A stretch of DNA of 64,000 bases from Polynucleobacter sp. GTDB lineage: Bacteria; Pseudomonadota; Gammaproteobacteria; Burkholderiales; Burkholderiaceae. Made by a program: the position numbers and the translations under genes. Positions 11,701 to 21,673 of this stretch are shown here, piece by piece. The stretch's first letter is position 1. Each line of letters opens with the position of its first letter. The DNA lies in NCBI GenBank assembly GCA_024642065.1, contig JAHEBW010000046.1:97152-161151 (forward strand), in the 5' to 3' direction. The notes below the pieces were generated by a model. It did not search any database and was not told the DNA's origin. It saw only the letters and a list, made by a program, of their open reading frames with translations.

Positions 11701-13499
11701 TTGCCACCTGTGTAATGCTCAATGTGACGGATCTTAGCAATGTCATCAAAATCCAAAATCGGCTGAGATACCTCCAAGCGCATTGGAGGATTGATGTTGT
11801 TGGTGTCTAAAAGATTTGGCTTAGGACCAACGAACGACACCAATGACATCACCATGTTTTCACGGATAGGGTCGATCGGCGGATTAGTTACCTGAGCAAA
11901 CAACTGCTTGAAGTAGTTATAAAGCGTTTTATTTTTATTTGATAAAACTGCCAATGGGCTATCGTTACCCATTGAACCAATAGCTTCTTCACCTGATGAA
12001 GCCATCGGCGCCATCAAGAATTTCAAATCTTCTTGTGTATAGCCAAATGCCTGCTGACGATCTAAAAGATTAGCTGCAGGACGAATGTTTTCAGCATCAA
12101 CCTTGATGTCATCTTTAGTCGCTTCAATTTCATCCAACTTGATACGAACTGCATCAATCCAGCTCTTGTATGGTTTCGCTTTTGCTAAAGCATCTTTTAA
12201 TTCAACGTCATCAATAATGCGGCCTTGTTCCATATCGATTAGGAACATCTTGCCTGGTTGCAAGCGCCACTTTTTAACAATTTTGTTTTCTGGGAAAGTT
12301 AGTACACCTGCCTCAGAAGCCATGATGACCAAGTCATCATCTGTTACGTAGTAACGAGCTGGGCGCAAACCATTTCGGTCAAGTGTTGCACCGATCTGAC
12401 GGCCATCTGTAAATGCAATCGCTGCTGGACCATCCCATGGCTCCATCATCGCTGCATGATATTCATAGAATGCACGACGATTGTCATCCATCAATGTGTG
12501 CTGTTCCCAAGCTTCAGGGATCATCATCATCATGGCATGAGCCATTGGATAACCAGCCATCACTAATAACTCTAAACAGTTATCAAAGCTTGCTGTGTCT
12601 GATTGGCCTGGATAAATTAAAGGCCATAATTTTTGTAGATCATCACCCAATACTGGAGAACTAATGGCGCCTGTACGGGCATTGATCCAGTTCACGTTAC
12701 CCTTCACAGTATTAATTTCACCGTTGTGGGCAATCATGCGATACGGGTGAGCCAACTCCCATGCTGGGAATGTGTTGGTTGAGAAGCGTTGATGCACTAA
12801 TGCAAGCGCAGAAACAACTCTTGTATCTTTTAAGTCTTCGTAATAAGCGCCAACCTGGTTAGCTAATAGCAAGCCTTTGTAAACAACAGTTCTAGCTGAC
12901 ATTGATGTCACAAAGTACTCTTTGCCATGTTGCAATTGCAATGCTTGAATTGCGTGGCTACCAGTTTTACGAATCACGTACAACTTACGCTCTAGCGCGT
13001 CTGTTGTCATGATGTCACGGCCGCGACCAATAAAGATCTGACGAATAACTGGCTCTGTCTTACGAACAGTTGGAGACATTGGCATGTTCATATCAACAGG
13101 CACATCTCTCCAACCTAAAACTACTTGCCCTTCATTCCGAACAGTTCTTTCAAGTTCTTGTTCGCAAGCTAATCTTGATGCTCTTTCCTTTGGCATGAAA
13201 ACCATACCAACACCGTATTCGCCGAAAGGTGGCAATGTCACACCTTGCTTGGCCATTTCTTCACGATAGAACTGATCTGGCACCTGAATCAAAATACCTG
13301 CACCGTCACCCATGAGTGGATCTGCACCAACAGCGCCACGGTGATCAATGTTTTCAAGAATCTTTAAGCCTTGAGTCACTATGTCATGGCTTTTTTTACC
13401 TTTGATATGGGCAACAAAACCCACGCCACAGGCGTCGTGTTCATTTACTGGGTCATAAAGACCTTGCGCTTCTGGGCGCAACGAAGTCGTAGTAGTCAC
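8751..13499 (-). CDS. gltB: glutamate synthase large subunit (GTG start)
   Basis: 1582 aa; N-terminal [13 protein letters not shown] class II GATase; [21 protein letters not shown]. Confidence 0.98.
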   Translation of the reverse strand: MTTTTSLRPEAQGLYDPVNEHDACGVGFVAHIKGKKSHDIVTQGLKILENIDHRGAVGADPLMGDGAGILIQVPDQFYREEMAKQGVTLPPFGEYGVGMVFMPKERASRLACEQELERTVRNEGQVVLGWRDVPVDMNMPMSPTVRKTEPVIRQIFIGRGRDIMTTDALERKLYVIRKTGSHAIQALQLQHGKEYFVTSMSARTVVYKGLLLANQVGAYYEDLKDTRVVSALALVHQRFSTNTFPAWELAHPYRMIAHNGEINTVKGNVNWINARTGAISSPVLGDDLQKLWPLIYPGQSDTASFDNCLELLVMAGYPMAHAMMMMIPEAWEQHTLMDDNRRAFYEYHAAMMEPWDGPAAIAFTDGRQIGATLDRNGLRPARYYVTDDDLVIMASEAGVLTFPENKIVKKWRLQPGKMFLIDMEQGRIIDDVELKDALAKAKPYKSWIDAVRIKLDEIEATKDDIKVDAENIRPAANLLDRQQAFGYTQEDLKFLMAPMASSGEEAIGSMGNDSPLAVLSNKNKTLYNYFKQLFAQVTNPPIDPIRENMVMSLVSFVGPKPNLLDTNNINPPMRLEVSQPILDFDDIAKIRHIEHYTGGKFRSYELDICYESAWGKDGVEARLASLCAEAVDAVNSGYNILIISDRQVAADHVAIPALLATSAIHQHLVEKGLRTSTGLVVETGSARETHHFALLAGYGAEAVHPYLAMETLVDMAKGLKGDLSAEKVVKNFTKAVGKGLQKVMSKMGISTYMSYTGAQIFEAIGLNKELIDKYFKGTASNVGGIGIFEVAEEALKMHSLAFGNDPTLTNMLDAGGEYAFRIRGEDHMWTPDSIAKLQHSTRQGPEKGGYQTYKEYANIINDQTKRHMTLRGLFEFKLDPSKAIPLDEVEPAKEIVKRFATGAMSLGSISTEAHATLAIAMNRIGGKSNTGEGGEDNKRYRNELKGIAIKKGETLASIIGEDIIQADIPLDAGDSLRSKIKQVASGRFGVTAEYLTSADQIQIKMAQGAKPGEGGQLPGSKVSDYIGKLRYSVPGVGLISPPPHHDIYSIEDLAQLIHDLKNVNSKADISVKLVSEVGVGTVAAGVAKAKADHVVIAGHDGGTGASPLSSIKHAGSPWELGLAETQQTLVLNGLRSRIRVQADGQMKTGRDVVIGALLGADEFGFATAPLVVEGCIMMRKCHLNTCPVGVATQDPELRKKFSGKPEHVVNFFFFIAEEAREIMAQLGIRKFDDLIGHTEFLDTKKSVEHWKARGLDFTKIFQAPNVEASVPRFQVETQDHGLSTALDHTLIEKSKAALEKGERVSFIQPIKNVNRTAGAMLSGEVAKRYGHEGLPDDTIHIQLNGTAGQSFAAFLAHGVTMDLVGDGNDYVGKGLSGGRVIVRAPHEFRGDTSQNIIVGNTVLYGAIAGEAFFNGVAGERFAVRNSGAIAVVEGTGDHGCEYMTGGTVVALGLTGRNFAAGMSGGVAYVYDEDGLFAKRCNTSMATLEPVLTSAEQEAKLPKSEWHAPVNVKEGGERLTDEVILKGLIERHFKHTGSERAKAILADWEKSRARFVKVFPTEYKRALGELWEKSQGSKKVASV

Positions 13500-13571
13500 G
13501 GAATCATTCCTTGGTAAGTAATCGCTTGTCTTTTTGAAGACAAATCTACCCCAACAGCGGGGTTTTAAAGA

Positions 13572-13600
13572 ACTATAGGGGATTACCCCTGTACTTGCAA
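13572..13600 (-). promoter_or_regulatory. putative sigma70 promoter of gltBD (TTGCAA - 17 nt - TATAGT)
   Basis: Reverse strand TTGCAA (13600-13595), 17 nt, TATAGT (13577-13572), about 73 nt upstream of the GTG; spacer contains GGGG TAAT CCCC dyad. Confidence 0.55.
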
Positions 13601-13640
13601 TATAAAATAATTGGTGTCTGTCACTAATTATTTTATATTG
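13598..13640. repeat. REP-like perfect inverted repeat, 15-bp arms, 13-nt loop
   Basis: CAATATAAAATAATT (13598-13612) / AATTATTTTATATTG (13626-13640), loop GGTGTCTGTCACT; downstream of RAYT-like gene. Confidence 0.85.
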
Positions 13641-13727
13641 CCTAACTAGAAACTAGTAATTAGGGACAGAGTAGAATTATTGAGGGAGTTTAGGTGATTC
13701 ATTTTGGTGCAAATTAAACTAATCGAC

Positions 13728-14423
13728 TCAGCTTGGATCGATCTTTTTAGGCCTCCCAGCCTTTCTAGGGATCAAGGGGCGAGTTGTTTTAGGGGCTATT
13801 TTAGCTAGCAATTCAGGTGAGGCTAGTGGCCAACCATAATTTAAGTGGTTACTCACTTTTTCGAAATCACCTATAGATATTTGCTCAGAAACTGCCTTTT
13901 GCCAGGCTAACTGACGTTCAAATGGTGTGTTCCCCAAACTCCAATACTTCGAATGATCAGAAATCCAGGGCACTACCTCTGCCCCCACATGATGACGATA
14001 AGTCGACCAAGACCAATCATCAGGGTTTTGCACCAAGCCGGATCGCACGGGATCTTGCTCAATATATTTTTGGCATAACAGTAAGTACATCTCGGGATCG
14101 ATCAAGGCTGACTTAAATCGACCTTCCCATACTGTGCCAGTTCTTTTGTGTTTTTGATTAAACATTTGTGCGTAGCGGCGACCAACTGACTGCATGGTTC
14201 TTGTTGCACTTAAGTAAGTTTTGGGTGTGGCCAAAATATGAACATAGCTTGGCATCAGAACATAAGCATGAATGGCTAACTCATATTCTCTAGCGGCATC
14301 TCGCAACCACTCTAAATAAGAGCGCCTCTCGTCATCAGAAAGAAAAATTTCTTGTGAGTTATTACCTCGCACCATGATGTGCAGAGGATATCCAGCCAAA
14401 ATAACTCGTGGAAGCCTTGCCAT
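13728..14423 (-). mobile_element. IS200/REP-associated tyrosine transposase (RAYT/Y1_Tnp)-like gene
   Basis: 231 aa; family-typical IMVRGNN, AIHAYVLMPSYVHILATP, GTVWEGRFKSALI, KYIEQDPVRSGLV; C-terminal KAGRPKK. Confidence 0.88.
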
Positions 14424-14425
14424 AT

Positions 14426-15541
14426 TTATTTAGTAATCAGTTTCTGGAATTCTTTATTGGCGTAACGATCTGTCATGCCGGCAATGTAATGAGAGATTCT
14501 TCGGTATATCTCATCCTTAGGACGAAAATCAGAAGGGATATCTTGAGGATGCTTCTCAAAATGATTAAAAAGTGCAACGATCATGTCGCTAGCATTTTTT
14601 GTCATCTCATTCACTTGCGGATGCCGGTATAGGTTTTTAAATAAAAATCTTTTCATCTCGGTTGCTTGCTCTCGCATCAGCCCAGAAAAAGCAACTAAGC
14701 TTTTTTCTTTTCGAACGTCATCAACAGAGAGTGGATTAGCTGCCTTGATGCGCTGTTGAGTTTCCTTGACCAAGTCATCAACGAGCACATGAATGATGTG
14801 TCGAACAACCTCATAAACCATTCGTCGACCACTTAAACCGGGAAAACTTTTTTGAACAATATCTTTCTGATCACGCCACAATGCAACTTCATCCATTTGT
14901 TCAATTGTTAGCAAACCAGAACGAATGCCATCATCAATATCATGATTGTTATAAGCAATCTCATCAGCAAGATTAGCTAACTGCGCCTCTAAGCTTGGCT
15001 GCATGCCATTGATAAATCTCTGACCCAGTAAACCTAGCGTTTGCGCATTCTTTGCAGAGCAGTGTTTCAAAATGCCCTCACGGGTTTCATAAGACAGATT
15101 TAAGCCATCCCATTTTGCATAACGCTCTTCTAAAAAATCAACCACCCAAAGACTTTGTAAATTATGTTCAAAACCGCCATGGTCCTTCATACAACCATTC
15201 AAGGCATCTTGGCCAGCATGCCCAAAAGGCGTGTGCCCTAAGTCATGCGCTAAAGAAATGGCTTCCACTAAATCTTCATTGAGTTGAAGTCGTCTTGCAA
15301 CAGCACGACCAATTTGAGCAACCTCAAGACTATGGGTTAGTCGATTGCGAAAGTGATCGCCCTCATGATTTAGAAAAACCTGAGTTTTATATTCGAGCCT
15401 TCGAAAGGCTGTTGAGTGAATAATTCGATCGCGATCTCTTTGAAATGGATTGCGACCCGATTGCGTTGGTTCAACTGGCTCAGAATGAACACGGCCTAGA
15501 GTAGTGTTTGACTGTACTGCGTAGCAAGCCAAGCTCTTCAA
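14426..15541 (-). CDS. dgt: deoxyguanosinetriphosphate triphosphohydrolase-like protein
   Basis: HD domain: [47 protein letters not shown]. Confidence 0.94.
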   Translation of the reverse strand: MKSLACYAVQSNTTLGRVHSEPVEPTQSGRNPFQRDRDRIIHSTAFRRLEYKTQVFLNHEGDHFRNRLTHSLEVAQIGRAVARRLQLNEDLVEAISLAHDLGHTPFGHAGQDALNGCMKDHGGFEHNLQSLWVVDFLEERYAKWDGLNLSYETREGILKHCSAKNAQTLGLLGQRFINGMQPSLEAQLANLADEIAYNNHDIDDGIRSGLLTIEQMDEVALWRDQKDIVQKSFPGLSGRRMVYEVVRHIIHVLVDDLVKETQQRIKAANPLSVDDVRKEKSLVAFSGLMREQATEMKRFLFKNLYRHPQVNEMTKNASDMIVALFNHFEKHPQDIPSDFRPKDEIYRRISHYIAGMTDRYANKEFQKLITK

Positions 15542-15543
15542 AT

Positions 15544-16626
15544 TTATGCAGCCCCTGTTGCGCTAAGTGTCTGCGTCACTAAAGCCTCGTCTACTGGCTT
15601 AATAACTGAGTGGCCAATACCGTCCAACAAGATGTATCGGATTTCACCACCTTCGGCTTTTTTATCAACTCTCATTAAATCCATATAGCGAGTCACTCCA
15701 AATTGCGGAGGAACTGTTGGCAACTTCAAGGCAGCAATCAGGGCTTTAATTCTTTGTGATTCAGCTTCAGACAAATGGCCCAGACGAGCAGATAAGTCAG
15801 CTGCCATCACCATGCCACAACCAACAGCCTCACCATGTAACCATTCTCCATAACCCATGCCTGCCTCAATGGCATGGCCAAAAGTATGGCCAAAATTGAG
15901 GATGGCTCGCACACCACCTTCTTTTTCATCAAGGGCAACTACTTGAGATTTAATTTCACAAGAACGTTGAACTGCATGCTCCATTGCTTTTGGGTCGCAT
16001 GTATTCAAAGCATCAATATTTTTTTCAATCCAAGAGAAAAAGTCGCCATCAGCAATAGCACCGTGCTTAATCACTTCAGCCAAACCGGCAGCCAACTCTT
16101 TAGGTGGCAATGTCTTTAAAGTATCTAAATCGGCAATAACGGCTTGAGGCTGATAAAAAGCCCCCACCATATTTTTTCCTAAAGGATGATTGATGCCTGT
16201 TTTTCCACCAACGGATGAATCAACTTGCGATAGCAAAGTAGTCGGCACTTGTATAAAGCGAATACCTCTCATATAGCAGGCAGCTGCAAACCCAGTCATG
16301 TCGCCAATAACACCGCCTCCTAGAGCCACTAATGTACTTTTTCGATCTGCACCGCTCTCTAATAAAGCGTCAAATATCTTTTGTAGGGTTTCCCAAGTTT
16401 TATAAACTTCCCCGTCAGGCAAAACAACTAAACGAACTTTTTGCCCAAGACTCTCGAGAGTCTTAACAACACGATCAGCATAAAGAGGCGCAACAGTTTC
16501 GTTGGTGACAACGGCAGTAAAAGTTCCTTTTAAATGCTTTTTGTAAAGCTCGGGGCGATCAATTAATTGAGCTCCAATATGGATTGGATAGCTGCGCTCA
16601 CGAAGATCAAGTTCAAGTGTTTTCAT
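15544..16626 (-). CDS. aroB: 3-dehydroquinate synthase
   Basis: [59 protein letters not shown]. Confidence 0.98.
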   Translation of the reverse strand: MKTLELDLRERSYPIHIGAQLIDRPELYKKHLKGTFTAVVTNETVAPLYADRVVKTLESLGQKVRLVVLPDGEVYKTWETLQKIFDALLESGADRKSTLVALGGGVIGDMTGFAAACYMRGIRFIQVPTTLLSQVDSSVGGKTGINHPLGKNMVGAFYQPQAVIADLDTLKTLPPKELAAGLAEVIKHGAIADGDFFSWIEKNIDALNTCDPKAMEHAVQRSCEIKSQVVALDEKEGGVRAILNFGHTFGHAIEAGMGYGEWLHGEAVGCGMVMAADLSARLGHLSEAESQRIKALIAALKLPTVPPQFGVTRYMDLMRVDKKAEGGEIRYILLDGIGHSVIKPVDEALVTQTLSATGAA

Positions 16627-17147
16627 TTTGACAATTCAAATTGCATCATTAATGTATTAACCAGCTGCGAAACACTGGGCTTTCCTGTGTCAACTGTGTG
16701 ATGCGCAGCTTCACGGTATAGAGGATCTCGAACTTCATAAAGCTTTTCTAGGGTTGCTCTAGCATCCCCATTATTTAATAAAGGACGCCCCTTATCATTT
16801 CTTGTTCGCAACCATAGCTCATGTGGGTTAGCTCTTAAATAAAAGACAACGCCGCGGTCATGCAAGTTCGCTCGATTCTCTGGAGATAAAACTGCTCCGC
16901 CCCCAGTGGCCAACACCAAGTTTTTTTCTTGAGTTAACTCATCAATGACCTGCGCTTCACGCTTTCTAAAACCAGGCTCCCCTTCCATCTCAAAGATAGT
17001 AGGGATCTTGACACCGCAGCGCGCCTCTATTTCATGATCAGTATCAATAAAACGACGCCCTAATCTCTTAGCCAAGAGCCGACCTACGGTAGTTTTACCC
17101 GCACCCATTAGGCCTACTAAGAAGATATTGTCTGGAATCGTATTCAC
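16623..17147 (-). CDS. aroK: shikimate kinase
   Basis: [33 protein letters not shown]. Confidence 0.97.
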   Translation of the reverse strand: MNTIPDNIFLVGLMGAGKTTVGRLLAKRLGRRFIDTDHEIEARCGVKIPTIFEMEGEPGFRKREAQVIDELTQEKNLVLATGGGAVLSPENRANLHDRGVVFYLRANPHELWLRTRNDKGRPLLNNGDARATLEKLYEVRDPLYREAAHHTVDTGKPSVSQLVNTLMMQFELSK

Positions 17148-17157
17148 AAGTGAGATT

Positions 17158-18255
17158 CTACTGAGCCTTTTGCTTAGAAACCAATGTTGGCGTTAAAAAA
17201 ATTAATAGCTCCGTCTTATCAACCGTTTTTGACTCCTGGCGGAATAAAGCGCCTAAAAATGGTATTTCACTAAAAAATGGCGTCTTAGCCTTATCTTTTC
17301 GCTCCATATCCTGAAAAATTCCGCCCAAAATAACTGTACCCCCGCTTTCAACTGAGACTTGAGTCTTCACGTGCTTGGTATCAATCGCGAAACCCTGCTC
17401 TGTTTTGAGACCCACACTATCTTTATTAATATCGACATCTAAGACAATCATTTCATTTTTCTGAATCCGTGGACGAACCTCTAAACGTAAGTTGGCTTTT
17501 CTAAATTGCACCTTTGTGGCGCCTTGTCCCGCCGAAGACTGATAGGGCAACTCTGTACCCTGCTCAATTAAGGCTTGAGTGTTATCTGCAGCCAATACCC
17601 TTGGGTTCGAAATGATATTTCCCTGACCACTTGCCTCTAATGCAGATAATTCAATTTGTAATGCCTGCCCAGCCTGCTTGCCCAACAAACCAATCGCGGC
17701 AACACCTGGCTCAAAGCCATGCAAGCCACCAGCAGTTAATGTATTAGTTCCCGAAATCTGACCTGATCTAGATTGATAAGCCAACTTGGTTCCTAAGTTT
17801 TTCGCAAACCTTCTTTCGGCTTCAACAATTCGAGCCTCAATCATGACCTGTCTTAATTCTGTTTGAATTTGATTAACCTGATTCAGCTGTTGAGCTCTCT
17901 CTAACTGTCTTTTTTCAAATGCCACAATTTCTTCATGAGGCGCGACCCAAAGTACATCTGCATCATATTTATGCCCCAAAGATCGGCTAGCCAAAACAGA
18001 ATCAAATACGGCTTGCCATGAAGCTTTTTTCATATGGATGCTGACTTGCCCGGAAACCTTTTCGCTTAACATCAAATTAATGCCTTTTGTGTCCGCAAGG
18101 ATCTGCAATAGCTGTCGAATATCTATTGACGTAAAACTCATACTCAAAGGCTCTTGCCTCACTTTGTCGTTTGCAATTGCAATCGCCTTGTTAGGGGCAC
18201 ACAAAAGCATGGCGCTCCACAAAAAGTATTTAAAAGAATCTCGTCTACCGATCAT
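17158..18255 (-). CDS. compact PilQ-like secretin (STN-like region plus secretin core)
   Basis: 365 aa; [35 protein letters not shown] (STN-like), [67 protein letters not shown]; lies next to aroK. Confidence 0.85.
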   Translation of the reverse strand: MIGRRDSFKYFLWSAMLLCAPNKAIAIANDKVRQEPLSMSFTSIDIRQLLQILADTKGINLMLSEKVSGQVSIHMKKASWQAVFDSVLASRSLGHKYDADVLWVAPHEEIVAFEKRQLERAQQLNQVNQIQTELRQVMIEARIVEAERRFAKNLGTKLAYQSRSGQISGTNTLTAGGLHGFEPGVAAIGLLGKQAGQALQIELSALEASGQGNIISNPRVLAADNTQALIEQGTELPYQSSAGQGATKVQFRKANLRLEVRPRIQKNEMIVLDVDINKDSVGLKTEQGFAIDTKHVKTQVSVESGGTVILGGIFQDMERKDKAKTPFFSEIPFLGALFRQESKTVDKTELLIFLTPTLVSKQKAQ

Positions 18256-18257
18256 GC

Positions 18258-18770
18258 TTAAGGCCTCTCTCTAAATGCTTTAATAAGCTGACCAGATTTT
18301 GATTCAAGCAATAAGTATTGCTCGTTAAGCTCTTTAATACGCCAACCCAATTTCAGAACCTGACCGGGAATGACAAGCATTTGCTCTCCATCTAACTCAA
18401 TCAAAGCCTTAGATAAATGATTCAATTGAATGTGCCCTAAATAAAGAATTGAAAGCTGCGTTTCTGGCAATGCCTCATTTTGTAATTCGGCATGAACTGA
18501 CTGACTCAGCAACTGTGTTTTTAATTCCTGAATTTCGCTGATACGAGCCCTGTCATTTTTGACAAGTAATTCAGCTTGGGCGGCTTGCTCAAAAATTAAA
18601 TACATCAGTACAAAGACAAGTCCAATGGTGAGAACTAAATGGATTGGCACTGAGTAAATATTTAAGAACTTATCAAGAGGAGCAAAGTCAACTTGAGCAG
18701 TTGAGTTAATGCTTTTTTGCTCGACAGAAACTGCATCAAATGCTTCGGAAGTAAGGGATCTTTTAAACAT
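18258..18770 (-). CDS. small single-TM protein with PilO/PilP-like layout, cotranscribed with secretin
   Basis: 170 aa: N-terminal TM (IHLVLTIGLVFVLMYLIFEQ), coiled-coil-like region, C-terminal beta-rich (LVIPGQVLKLGWRIKELNEQYLLLES); 2-nt gap to secretin ORF. Confidence 0.6.
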   Translation of the reverse strand: MFKRSLTSEAFDAVSVEQKSINSTAQVDFAPLDKFLNIYSVPIHLVLTIGLVFVLMYLIFEQAAQAELLVKNDRARISEIQELKTQLLSQSVHAELQNEALPETQLSILYLGHIQLNHLSKALIELDGEQMLVIPGQVLKLGWRIKELNEQYLLLESKSGQLIKAFRERP

Positions 18771-18845
18771 CCCAGTATTTTGAAAAAAATGAGGTCAAAA
18801 AAGAATCAGACCCATCCTGTTTTTTGTATGCAATTTCAGATTTTT

Positions 18846-18865
18846 ATGTCAGAAACATCTGACAT
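18846..18865. repeat. 8-bp dyad in mrcA/pil-like divergent intergenic region
   Basis: ATGTCAGA AACA TCTGACAT, perfect arms. Confidence 0.7.
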
Positions 18866-18907
18866 TATTTTTAAGCCTAATTGCTAAGCTATCTCTATAA
18901 TCAAACC

Positions 18908-21217
18908 ATGAGCTCATCACGCACCCCTGTTCGCCCACCATCACGTCTTGGCGGTGGAAGACAACCTAGAAATTCTCAACGAGACTGGCGCCAGTACATG
19001 ATTCGATGGGGAATTTTTCTTGGGAGTGCGGGCCTTATCTTAATAGGCTTGGTCATTGCTTATGCACTGATTATTGCCAAACCAAACTTACCTGATTTAG
19101 ATACCATCACAGACTACAAACCTAAGGTACCACTTAGGATCTACACAGCCGACAATGCGTTGATCGGTGAGTTTGGTGAAGAGCGTCGCAGTGTTATGTC
19201 AATTCAAGAAATGCCCGCCTATTTAAAAAATGCGGTGGTGGCTATTGAAGATGAGCGCTTTTATGAACACGGCGGCGTTGATTATTGGGGAGTGCTCAGA
19301 GCTACTCTTGCCAATTTGCGCGGCAGACTATCGCAAGGTGCTTCAACAATCACAATGCAGGTAGCTAGAAACTTTTTCTTAACAAATGAAAAGTCATTTA
19401 GCAGAAAAATTTATGAGGTACTGCTTGCTTGGAAAATTGAAGCCAACTTACCTAAAGAAAAAATTCTTGAGCTTTACATGAACCAAATCTATCTTGGTCA
19501 AAGAGCTTATGGTTTTGCTAGTGCTGCTCAGATTTACTTTGGCAAAGACATTCGTGAAATATCGATTGCTGAAGCTGCAATGCTTGCTGGTTTACCTAAG
19601 GCACCATCAGCATATAACCCAGTCGTGAATTACCGCCGAGCAAAAATCAGACAAGAATACATTTTGCAAAGAATGCGTGATCTAAAAATGATTACGCAAA
19701 GTCAATATGAATCGGGCTTGCAAGAAACGTTACATGTTCGAGGTGTGGGCAAAGAGTTCTTAACAAAGGCTGACTACGCCGCAGAAATGGCTCGCCAATT
19801 ATTAATTAGCGAATATGGCGACAGTATTTACACACAAGGTATGACTGTCATCACAACGATTCGTAAGTCTGAACAGGATGCCGCCTACTCTGCAGTTCGT
19901 AAAGGCATTATGGATTACGAACTACGTCACAAGTACCGTGGTCCAGAAGGCTATATCAATCTTCCAGAAGGTTCTGTAGAAAAGCAACGCGCCATTGATG
20001 ATGCTTTGAGTGATCACCCAAGTAGCGATGATTTGTTAGCTGGTGTTGTCACTGAAGTGAATTCCAAAGAAATTAAAGTGGTCATCGCAACAGGTGACAC
20101 CATCAGCATCAAAGGTGATGACCTCAAACTAGGAAGCATTGCTCTATCAGAAAAAGCTCAGCCTAAACAACAAATCAAGCCAGGCGCAATTATTCGAGTG
20201 CTTCCTTCAGATGGTCGCTGGGTACTTGCTCAGATGCCGCAAGTTGAAGCAGCATTTGTTGCACTAGATACGCATGATGGCGGCATTCGGGCTTTAGTTG
20301 GAGGCTTTGATCACAATAGAAATAAGTTTAATCACGTATCCCAAGCTCAACGTCAGCCAGGCTCTTCATTTAAACCATTTGTTTATGCAGCCGCCATTGA
20401 AAAAGGCATCATGCCCAACACGATTGTTAATGATGCTCCTCTATCAATTAGCGGCTTAGAAACTGGCGGCCAAATGTGGGAGCCAAAAAACTATGATGGC
20501 AAATTCGAAGGTCAAATCCGTCTTCGTACTGCTTTAGCAAAATCAAAGAACTTAGTCTCCGTTCGTGTCATTCGCAAAATTGGCGCACGTTACGCTCAAG
20601 ACTACATTCAGCGCTTTGGCTTTGAACCTGAAAAGCATCCTCCTTATCTAACCATGGCTTTAGGTGCAGGCTCTGTAACACCTTTGCAACTAGCTACTGG
20701 TTATGGTGTGTTTGCAAATGGCGGCTACCGTGTTGAGCCTTATTTGATTAGCAAAGTGCTCGATGCAAAGGGCAATGTTCTTTTCGAGGCAACGCCTCAA
20801 AAGTCTGGTGACAGCCAACTTAAAGTTTTAGATTCCAGAACCGCTTTTGTTATGGATAGTCTTTTACAAGAAGTGACAAAAACCGGAACAGCTGCATCAG
20901 CAAGACCAGCTTTAGGACGTAGCGATATTGCAGGCAAAACAGGTACAACCAATGAATCTATGGATGCATGGTTTGCCGGTTACCATCCTAATATTGTTGC
21001 AGTAGCATGGATTGGCTTTGATAAACCAAAGAGTTTGGGTGATAGAGAAACCGGTGGTGGCTTAGCGCTACCCATGTGGACGCGCTACATGAAAACTGCC
21101 CTAAGTGGAATGCCTGAGAGTCCAAGGACACCTCCTGCCGGTGTTTCACAACAAGATGGTGACTGGGTTATTCCAGAATTCGTACCATTTTTAGGCAGAA
21201 CTACTGTTCTTGAATAA
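18908..21217 (+). CDS. mrcA: penicillin-binding protein 1A
   Basis: Transglycosylase EDERFYEHGGVDYWG and GASTITMQVARNFFL; transpeptidase PGSSFKPF; start taken at MSSSRTP rather than ORF-track start 18881. Confidence 0.95.
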   Translation: MSSSRTPVRPPSRLGGGRQPRNSQRDWRQYMIRWGIFLGSAGLILIGLVIAYALIIAKPNLPDLDTITDYKPKVPLRIYTADNALIGEFGEERRSVMSIQEMPAYLKNAVVAIEDERFYEHGGVDYWGVLRATLANLRGRLSQGASTITMQVARNFFLTNEKSFSRKIYEVLLAWKIEANLPKEKILELYMNQIYLGQRAYGFASAAQIYFGKDIREISIAEAAMLAGLPKAPSAYNPVVNYRRAKIRQEYILQRMRDLKMITQSQYESGLQETLHVRGVGKEFLTKADYAAEMARQLLISEYGDSIYTQGMTVITTIRKSEQDAAYSAVRKGIMDYELRHKYRGPEGYINLPEGSVEKQRAIDDALSDHPSSDDLLAGVVTEVNSKEIKVVIATGDTISIKGDDLKLGSIALSEKAQPKQQIKPGAIIRVLPSDGRWVLAQMPQVEAAFVALDTHDGGIRALVGGFDHNRNKFNHVSQAQRQPGSSFKPFVYAAAIEKGIMPNTIVNDAPLSISGLETGGQMWEPKNYDGKFEGQIRLRTALAKSKNLVSVRVIRKIGARYAQDYIQRFGFEPEKHPPYLTMALGAGSVTPLQLATGYGVFANGGYRVEPYLISKVLDAKGNVLFEATPQKSGDSQLKVLDSRTAFVMDSLLQEVTKTGTAASARPALGRSDIAGKTGTTNESMDAWFAGYHPNIVAVAWIGFDKPKSLGDRETGGGLALPMWTRYMKTALSGMPESPRTPPAGVSQQDGDWVIPEFVPFLGRTTVLE

Positions 21218-21238
21218 ACCAGCTATTGTCAAAGCTAA

Positions 21239-21619
21239 TTAAGGGCGATACACAACCTGAAGATTAGCCTTGGCTTGCTGGCTAGCTAAGCGACTCAACT
21301 CCGCAAATAATTCGGCGCCCGTTTTTGTGTCTAACCACAAAGGCTTTACTAGAGTTCCAGCCCAGCGATAGTGAAAACCACCTTCTTTGGCAGCAACCCA
21401 GATCTCCTGAAGCGGGGCCTGTGTATTGACCACAATCACGCTGCGATCTTCAAACTGAATATTGACGACATTTCCACCCTGTCGAGCAATATCAAGGTCC
21501 AAATCTGTCTCTTGGAATGCCTCTTCTAAAGACATTTCAATTGCTTTTAGGGTCTTTTCTGCAATCGTATAAAAACTTGAGTCAGATAAGGGTTCAATTT
21601 CAGTTAAATTTTTGTTCAT
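21239..21619 (-). CDS. cyaY: frataxin-like iron donor protein CyaY (start uncertain; ORF extends to 21655)
   Basis: NVVNIQFEDRSVIVVNTQAPLQEIWVAAKEGGFHYRW motif. Confidence 0.9.
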   Translation of the reverse strand: MNKNLTEIEPLSDSSFYTIAEKTLKAIEMSLEEAFQETDLDLDIARQGGNVVNIQFEDRSVIVVNTQAPLQEIWVAAKEGGFHYRWAGTLVKPLWLDTKTGAELFAELSRLASQQAKANLQVVYRP

Positions 21620-21673
21620 ATTTTCGGTATTGGCCATGCTATAGTCAGCGATCACTTTTAAACTTATATTTAT

